DNA of 64,000 nt from Paenibacillus oralis. Its GTDB lineage: Bacteria; Bacillota; Bacilli; Paenibacillales; Paenibacillaceae. Below are positions 60,099 to 64,000 of this stretch, piece by piece (position 1 is the stretch's first letter; every line of letters begins with the position of its first letter). Both the position numbers and the translations under genes were made by a program. The stretch is taken from NCBI RefSeq assembly GCF_003863965.1, contig NZ_RRCN01000001.1, forward strand, positions 1,123,396 to 1,187,395. Direction: 5' to 3'. Under the pieces are notes generated by a model. That model had not been told where the DNA came from and did not search any database. It saw only the letters and a list, made by a program, of their open reading frames with translations.

Positions 60099-60128
60099 CT
60101 AAAATCTCAAGTATCCTTTACGTTATCG

Positions 60129-60854
60129 ATGAAAGCGATCATCATCGAAGATGAAGAACTGGCCCGCCGGGAGTTGGCTTACTTGATCGAGCGCTACAGC
60201 GCGATTGCGGTCGAAGCCTGTTTCGAGGACGGGCTGGAGGCGTTGAAGTTCTTGCAAAACCGGGAGGTTGATGTACTGTTTCTGGATATCAATATTCCCT
60301 CGATTGACGGCTTGCTGTTGGCTCAGACGATCAGCAAATTTTCCGCCAGACCTTTTATCGTGTTCACTACGGCGTACAAGGAGCATGCCGCGGATGCGTT
60401 CGAACTAGAGGCCTTTGATTATATTCTCAAGCCTTACAGCGAGTCGCGGATTCAGAATATGCTGGGCAAATTGGAGGCGGCCCACACAGCGCGAAGCGGA
60501 GGCACGGGAGAAGGAAGCGGCGCCTTCGGCAAGATCAATCTGTGGAAAAACGAAAAAATTATTGTCGTGGAAATCGACGACATTTATTATGCGGCCGCCC
60601 GGGAGAAGAGCACCAGCGTGATGACGAAGAGCGGGGAATACACGATGGCGCTCAGCATCAGCGACTTCCAGGCACGTCTGCCGCAAGAGCATTTTTTTCG
60701 CTGTCACCGCTCCTACATCGTTAATCTCGGCAAAATCAAGGAAATTATTCCGTGGTTCAACAATACCTATTTGCTGCGGCTGCGCGATCTGGACTTTGAA
60801 GTGCCGGTCAGCCGCGGTAAAGCGAAGGAATTCCGGCAGCTCATGCGTCTGTAG
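60129..60854 (+). CDS. LytTR-family response regulator
   Basis: 241 aa. The receiver domain (MKAIIIEDEE, phospho-acceptor D53 in LFLDINIP, Thr and Lys in TTAY and LKPY) is followed by a Gly/Ser linker and a LytTR DNA-binding domain (about 135-241, with FFRCHRSYIVNLGKIKEI). Partner of the upstream LytS-type kinase. No ribosome site is visible before ATG 60129, because an IS605-type remnant lies between the likely original site and this start. Translation may be reduced or use another signal. The downstream OFA transporter is the likely target. Confidence 0.92.
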   Translation: MKAIIIEDEELARRELAYLIERYSAIAVEACFEDGLEALKFLQNREVDVLFLDINIPSIDGLLLAQTISKFSARPFIVFTTAYKEHAADAFELEAFDYILKPYSESRIQNMLGKLEAAHTARSGGTGEGSGAFGKINLWKNEKIIVVEIDDIYYAAAREKSTSVMTKSGEYTMALSISDFQARLPQEHFFRCHRSYIVNLGKIKEIIPWFNNTYLLRLRDLDFEVPVSRGKAKEFRQLMRL

Positions 60855-60867
60855 CCGCAATTCATTC

Positions 60868-60917
60868 CGTATTCGCGTCATTTCGTTCCCGTTCCCGTCA
60901 AGCGCTGCGCGTATTCG
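60868..60917 (+). promoter_or_regulatory. Candidate LytTR-regulator direct repeats upstream of the OFA transporter
   Basis: CGTATTCG occurs at 60868-60875 and 60910-60917, with GTTCCCGTTCCC between them. A -10 TACAAT follows without a recognisable -35, consistent with activator-dependent transcription. LytTR proteins bind paired direct repeats; the exact motif here is unproven. Confidence 0.3.
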
Positions 60918-60974
60918 TTTACAATAAGGGTGCAGAGAGCTCTTGCGGAATCGAGAGAGAAAGAAGGAATGGCG

Positions 60975-62228
60975 ATGAACGGCAAATCCGGAAAGCGGTG
61001 GCCGATCGTATTGGGCACCATTATTATGCAGATGGGTCTCGGCACCATCTATACCTGGAGTCTGTTTAACCAGCCATTGGCGAACAAATTCGGGTGGGAT
61101 CTTGGCTCCGTTTCCACAACCTTCTCCATCACAAGTTTCGCGCTCGCCTTGGCCACATTGTTTGCGGGCAAGCTGCAGGACCGCTTCGGTCTGCGCAGGC
61201 TGACGATGGCGGCAGGCATTTTGTTGGGGCTCGGCCTGATGTTAAGCTCGCAGGCAAGTTCCCTTCCGATGCTGTACCTGCTCGCCGGCGTGGTGGTTGG
61301 CTTTGCGGATGGAACGGCTTATATCACCTCACTGTCCAATCTGCTGAAATGGTTCCCCGGCCGCAAAGGTCTCATCTCCGGCGTTTCCGTCGGGGCTTAC
61401 GGCACGGGCAGCCTGCTGTTCAAGTATGTCAACGGCGCTTTGCTTGAAACTGCCGGCGTTTCCGGAGCTTTTCTTTATTGGGGTTTGATCGTCATGGCGC
61501 TGATTGCCACCGGCGCTTTGCTGGTGCGCGAGGCGCAGCATTCGCCCGCCGTCCCGGCAGCCGAATCGCGCTCGTACGGCGCGGACAAGGCCGCAGGTAT
61601 GGAGCCGCGCAATTACACCGTGGGTGAAATGCTGCGTACGAAAGAGGCCTACATGCTGTTCGCGATCTTTTTTACCGCCTGTATGAGCGGGCTTTATCTG
61701 ATCGGCATCGTGAAGGACATCGGCATTCAGCTTGCCGGGCTTAACGAGGCCGCCGCGGCCAACGCGGTCGCGTTGATCGCTTTGTTCAACACGTCGGGCA
61801 GGCTGGTGCTGGGCGCGCTGTCCGATAAGATAAGCCGGCTGGGCCTGATCGGCGGAGCGCTGGCGGTAACGGCGGCGGCGGTGTTCACCCTGAGCTTCGC
61901 TGAGCTGAATTACGGTCTGTTCTTCGCCTGCGTGGCGGCTATCGCCTTTTGCTTCGGCGGCAATATCACGATCTTTCCGGCGATCGTCGGCGACTTCTTC
62001 GGCCTGGCCAACCACAGCAAAAATTACGGCCTCATCTATCAAGGCTTCGGCATCGGCGCGCTATCCGGCTCGTTCATCGCCGTGATGCTGGGCGGCTTCA
62101 AGCCGGCGTTCATCGTCATCGGCCTGCTCTGCCTGGCCGCGGTCGTCATCGCGGCGTTCATAAAACCGCCTGTGGAAAACACGAAGAAAAAGGGGCTGCA
62201 CCTAAAGCCTTTCAGGTCCGCAGCTTAA
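60975..62228 (+). CDS. OFA-family MFS transporter (oxalate/formate antiporter-like, YhjX-like)
   Basis: Twelve-helix major facilitator of 417 aa in the oxalate-formate antiporter family. Landmarks: GTIIMQMGLGTIYTWSLFNQPL in helix 1, FAGKLQDRFGLRR (loop 2-3), WFPGRKGLISGVSVGAYGTGSLLF (helices 4-5) and FGGNITIFPAIVGDFFGLANHSKNYGL in the C-half. ATG 60975 has AGAAGGA 6 nt upstream; ATG 60969 is nearer. It lies behind a LytS/LytTR system, like E. coli yhjX behind YpdAB, so transport of pyruvate or another small carboxylate is a reasonable inference. Its stop is immediately followed by a repeat element and a strong terminator. Confidence 0.9.
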   Translation: MNGKSGKRWPIVLGTIIMQMGLGTIYTWSLFNQPLANKFGWDLGSVSTTFSITSFALALATLFAGKLQDRFGLRRLTMAAGILLGLGLMLSSQASSLPMLYLLAGVVVGFADGTAYITSLSNLLKWFPGRKGLISGVSVGAYGTGSLLFKYVNGALLETAGVSGAFLYWGLIVMALIATGALLVREAQHSPAVPAAESRSYGADKAAGMEPRNYTVGEMLRTKEAYMLFAIFFTACMSGLYLIGIVKDIGIQLAGLNEAAAANAVALIALFNTSGRLVLGALSDKISRLGLIGGALAVTAAAVFTLSFAELNYGLFFACVAAIAFCFGGNITIFPAIVGDFFGLANHSKNYGLIYQGFGIGALSGSFIAVMLGGFKPAFIVIGLLCLAAVVIAAFIKPPVENTKKKGLHLKPFRSAA

Positions 62229-62231
62229 ATA

Positions 62232-62489
62232 TAGAGGTAGTTCAAAAAGTCATCTTCCCAGAACGAAGTGGATCATGAAGCGGATTCACGTCGAATCTTG
62301 AATTCAGCCGAGCCAAGCATATGCTTCCGAAGCATGTTTCCTACGGAAACATTTCTGTTGCTCACGTACCCAAAACGTACGCTCCGCTCCTTACGTCTCT
62401 AGCTTCATCCGACCTAAAGCGTTTTGAAAAAACGCACATCGTAAGCATACGCTTCGGTCCTGATAACCTAACTTTTTCAACACGCACTA
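62232..62489. repeat. GTTCAAAAAGTC repeat element (MITE-like), copy 4
   Basis: Same orientation as copy 1, from TAGAGGTAGTTCAAAAAGTC to a diverged right end CTTTTTCAACACGCA. It contains the core TCGAATCTTGAATTCAGCCG and the extra modules CCAAGCATATGCTTCCGA and GTTTCCTACGGAAAC. It starts 4 bp after the OFA transporter stop and lies between stop and terminator. Confidence 0.8.
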
Positions 62490-62490
62490 A

Positions 62491-62532
62491 TAAAAAGCCG
62501 GTACGCACTGCTTTGCGGTGCGCCCGGCTTTT
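62491..62532 (+). terminator. Terminator after the OFA transporter
   Basis: AAAAAGCCGG-TAC-GCAC pairs with GTGCG-CCCGGCTTTT, giving T-runs on both strands. Separated from the gene by the repeat element. Confidence 0.85.
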
Positions 62533-62631
62533 GCTAGTAGAATGATCCGGAAATCATATGGCTTATCTACGGACGGGGGCCATGGATCACTTTGTTTTAT
62601 ATTAGTCTTGTGCTCAGTATCGTCCCCATAA

Positions 62632-62708
62632 AATAGCGGAACTTTAGGGTCTTATTTTCCAATTTGAGCCTATTTATCACCAATAGCGGAACTTTAGGGT
62701 CTTATTTT
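62632..62708. repeat. Half modular repeat: two identical AATAGCGGAACTTTAGGG units 50 bp apart
   Basis: Two identical 27-bp units at 62632-62658 and 62682-62708, same orientation, 50 bp apart. The start AATAGCGG and end TTATTTT resemble the AATAGCGG family at 971-1170. The expected reverse half is absent; an IS256-family end begins about 30 bp further, so the insertion may have removed or separated it. Confidence 0.7.
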
Positions 62709-62739
62709 TTGATGAACAGGTCGAAAGGCGGCCTTTCGC

Positions 62740-64000
62740 GGTAGCGTCAAGAGTTTTGTGTAATTATCTTTTAGGGTTCGAAGTAGGGTATCCATTGGGG
62801 CAATGGATATCATTGGTTTTCAAGCTTCAGGGGGGATCCCCCCTGAAAAATTTCCTTTTTATTTCCAGTTGTCAAAGTGTCCTTGTTATCTATGCTTTGT
62901 GTGCCACACCTGGCTAACGCGACTGCATCGGCTCAGGCCTGGGGATATTTTTCGTCAAACATTTTTTTGAGCGCTTGCTGGGTTTTTGCATCCGCGAATC
63001 CACGCAACACCCGGCTGCTCCAGCGTTCGTTATAGGAGAGGGCCTCTAGATAAATAATTTTCTCCGCTGCATCCATGTTCGTCAAACTGTTCATGGGCCG
63101 CAGCCGCTTGCGGATTTCCTTGTTTGTTCGCTCGATGGGGTTCGAGGTGTAAATGGCATAGTGGATCATCGTTGGGAAATCGTAAAAGCGAAGGAGGACC
63201 GGTAACTCGTTCTCCCACGACGCGAGCTCCTTCGGATAGATCTTGCCCCACTTGGCTTGCACGAGGTCGAAATTGGCCATGGCGACATCGCGATCCATGG
63301 CACTGTAAATCGTCTTCATGTCCGTCACGAAATCCGCTTTGTCCTTATCACGGATTTTCGGTAGCGTATTGCGCATTTTATGAGTGACGCAACGCTGGAC
63401 GCCGGCCTGCGGATACGTTTCCCGGAAGGCCTCCTCCAGTCCCGCTAAGCCATCGAATACGCCCAGCAGCACCTCGTGCACGCCACGTTTGTAGAGGTCT
63501 CGCAGGACATCCCTCCACCCGTTGGCGCTTTCTTTGCCGCCAAGGCTGAAGCTAAGGATCTCACGGTGTCCGGCCTCATCGACACCCATGGCAATATAAA
63601 TGACTTCGCTGGCGACGGACTGACGCTTGAGCTTCACGTACATCCCGTCCAGATAGATGACCGCATAACGCTTGGCCAGCGGTCGAGCCTGCCAGGCCGC
63701 AACGTCTTCCAGCACCGTGCTCGTGATGTTGCTCACGGTCGTCGGCGAGTACTGGGCGCCAAACATTTTTTCAATGAAGGCGGCGATGTCTCTTGTGCTC
63801 ATCCCGCCCTTGTACATGTGAATGACCGTGTCCTCTAGCCAAGCTTCCCGCCGCTGGTAGGGCGCGAACAGTTCCGTCTGAAAGTCGCCTTGGCGATCCC
63901 GCGGCACTTGCAGATCCGGAATCACCCCGTGTCGGGTTTCCCAGTTCCTGCTGTAATATCCGTTGCGGCTGTTTGCCACTTCCGGGTGCTCTACTTGTAA
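62740..64000 (-). mobile_element. IS256-family insertion sequence (cut by window edge)
   Basis: One end is visible. The likely terminal repeat begins near GTAGCGTCAAGAGTTTTGTG (62741-62760), continuing into GTGTAA as in IS256-type ends. Between it and the transposase stop lie two hairpins: ATCCATTG-GGG-CAATGGAT (about 62789-62808) and a perfect 22-bp palindrome centred on GGGGGGATCCCCCC (62826-62847). The other end and any 8-bp target duplication are outside the window. Confidence 0.75.
62933..64000 (-). CDS. IS256-family transposase (5' end outside window)
   Basis: DDE transposase of the mutator/IS256 group. 355 codons are visible, open to the window edge (first residues LQVEHPEVANSRNGYYSRN); full-length relatives are about 390-410 aa, so about 40-50 N-terminal residues are missing. 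Catalytic residues appear in VIYLDGMYVKLKR (first Asp), GVFDGLAGLEEAF (second Asp) and TSNPIERTNKEIRKRLRPMN (Glu). VQRCVTHKMRN is the family C/H motif. The frame is intact here, so the element may be active. GTG 63979 is only an internal codon. Confidence 0.93.
   Translation of the reverse strand, partial: LQVEHPEVANSRNGYYSRNWETRHGVIPDLQVPRDRQGDFQTELFAPYQRREAWLEDTVIHMYKGGMSTRDIAAFIEKMFGAQYSPTTVSNITSTVLEDVAAWQARPLAKRYAVIYLDGMYVKLKRQSVASEVIYIAMGVDEAGHREILSFSLGGKESANGWRDVLRDLYKRGVHEVLLGVFDGLAGLEEAFRETYPQAGVQRCVTHKMRNTLPKIRDKDKADFVTDMKTIYSAMDRDVAMANFDLVQAKWGKIYPKELASWENELPVLLRFYDFPTMIHYAIYTSNPIERTNKEIRKRLRPMNSLTNMDAAEKIIYLEALSYNERWSSRVLRGFADAKTQQALKKMFDEKYPQA

Larger units (their letters stand above)
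59766..60122 (-). mobile_element. IS605/IS1341-type (TnpB) insertion remnant between sensor and regulator genes
   Basis: About 350 bp separate the kinase from its regulator. The minus strand carries the C-terminal tail of a TnpB gene, a stop codon, about 100 bp with small hairpins (for example GGGCAG/CTGCCT) and a terminal hairpin CTCGTGAC-TTTA-GTCATGAG (59767-59786), the usual right-end structure of these elements. Most of tnpB and any tnpA are missing. The plus-strand sequence before the regulator ATG has no ribosome site, whereas GAAGGAG remains at the end of the kinase gene on the far side of the insertion. Boundaries are approximate. Confidence 0.7.

Noticed and set aside
62933..63979. 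Complete transposase starting at GTG 63979
   Set aside because: The frame stays open to the window edge, and IS256 transposases are longer, so the GTG is internal and the gene is partial.

Overview
The window looks like a chromosomal segment of a Paenibacillus-type, endospore-forming member of the Bacillota. The evidence is strong AGGAGG-like ribosome binding sites, frequent GTG and TTG starts, a gerA-type germinant-receptor operon with a candidate sigma-G promoter, PerR, Fur, LexA, Rex and Fnr-type operators of Bacillales style, and a moderately GC-rich genome (my impression is mid-50s percent, not computed). No rRNA, tRNA, CRISPR array or prophage was seen.

Layout. 0-5 kb: truncated ECF transporter subunit with a structured leader, intergenic repeats, type II IPP isomerase, cardiolipin synthase. 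4.4-20 kb: a molybdoenzyme and anaerobic-redox theme (TorD-like chaperone, MoaA, MobA, a cytoplasmic molybdopterin oxidoreductase, a formate/nitrite channel and an NADH oxidase), interspersed with MFS transporters, a LacI regulator, GlnRS, a GNAT and a DUF2164 protein. 20-24 kb: a transposase-like zinc-ribbon gene under two LexA boxes, then a Fur-controlled siderophore ATPase and FhuF-type reductase pair. 24-29 kb: VanY carboxypeptidase, DEAD-box helicase, UbiB-like kinase with a phasin-like partner, HemD. 29-33 kb: germinant receptor operon (A, C, small D, B). 33.7-42.3 kb: chemoreceptor and the deoxynucleoside operon deoR / deoC-cdd-nupC-deoB-pdp. 42.4-50.7 kb: wHTH regulator, PerR, FAD-Rieske oxidoreductase, PadR-DUF1700-DUF4097 envelope module, and an ABC-F gene with a candidate uORF-terminator leader, followed by an AlkA-like glycosylase. 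51-58 kb: a TetR-linked glycan operon (sulfatase, GPH symporter, GH3, beta-phosphoglucomutase-like). 58-62 kb: a LytS/LytTR two-component system with an OFA-family transporter, split by an IS605/TnpB remnant. 62.7 kb to the end: an IS256-family element cut by the window edge.

How the genes work together. MoaA and MobA make the cofactor used by the molybdoenzyme, and the TorD-like protein probably helps its maturation. Fnr/Rex-like sites lie in front of moaA, the formate channel and nox, so redox state probably coordinates them. DeoR controls salvage of deoxynucleosides imported by NupC. The sulfatase, GH3, symporter and HAD mutase form one predicted transcription unit for a sulfated or amino-sugar glycan.

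The most unusual content is between genes. Several intergenic elements of about 180-200 bp are built from four copies of a keyword of about 26 bp (15 bp in one family) in the order forward-forward-reverse-reverse. Three of them, with two unrelated keywords, share exactly the same 50/59/50-bp geometry, and others have close variants. A second family of 180-280 bp elements with GTTCAAAAAGTC termini sits at gene edges: at a stop codon, in a 5' leader, and in front of a chaperone gene.
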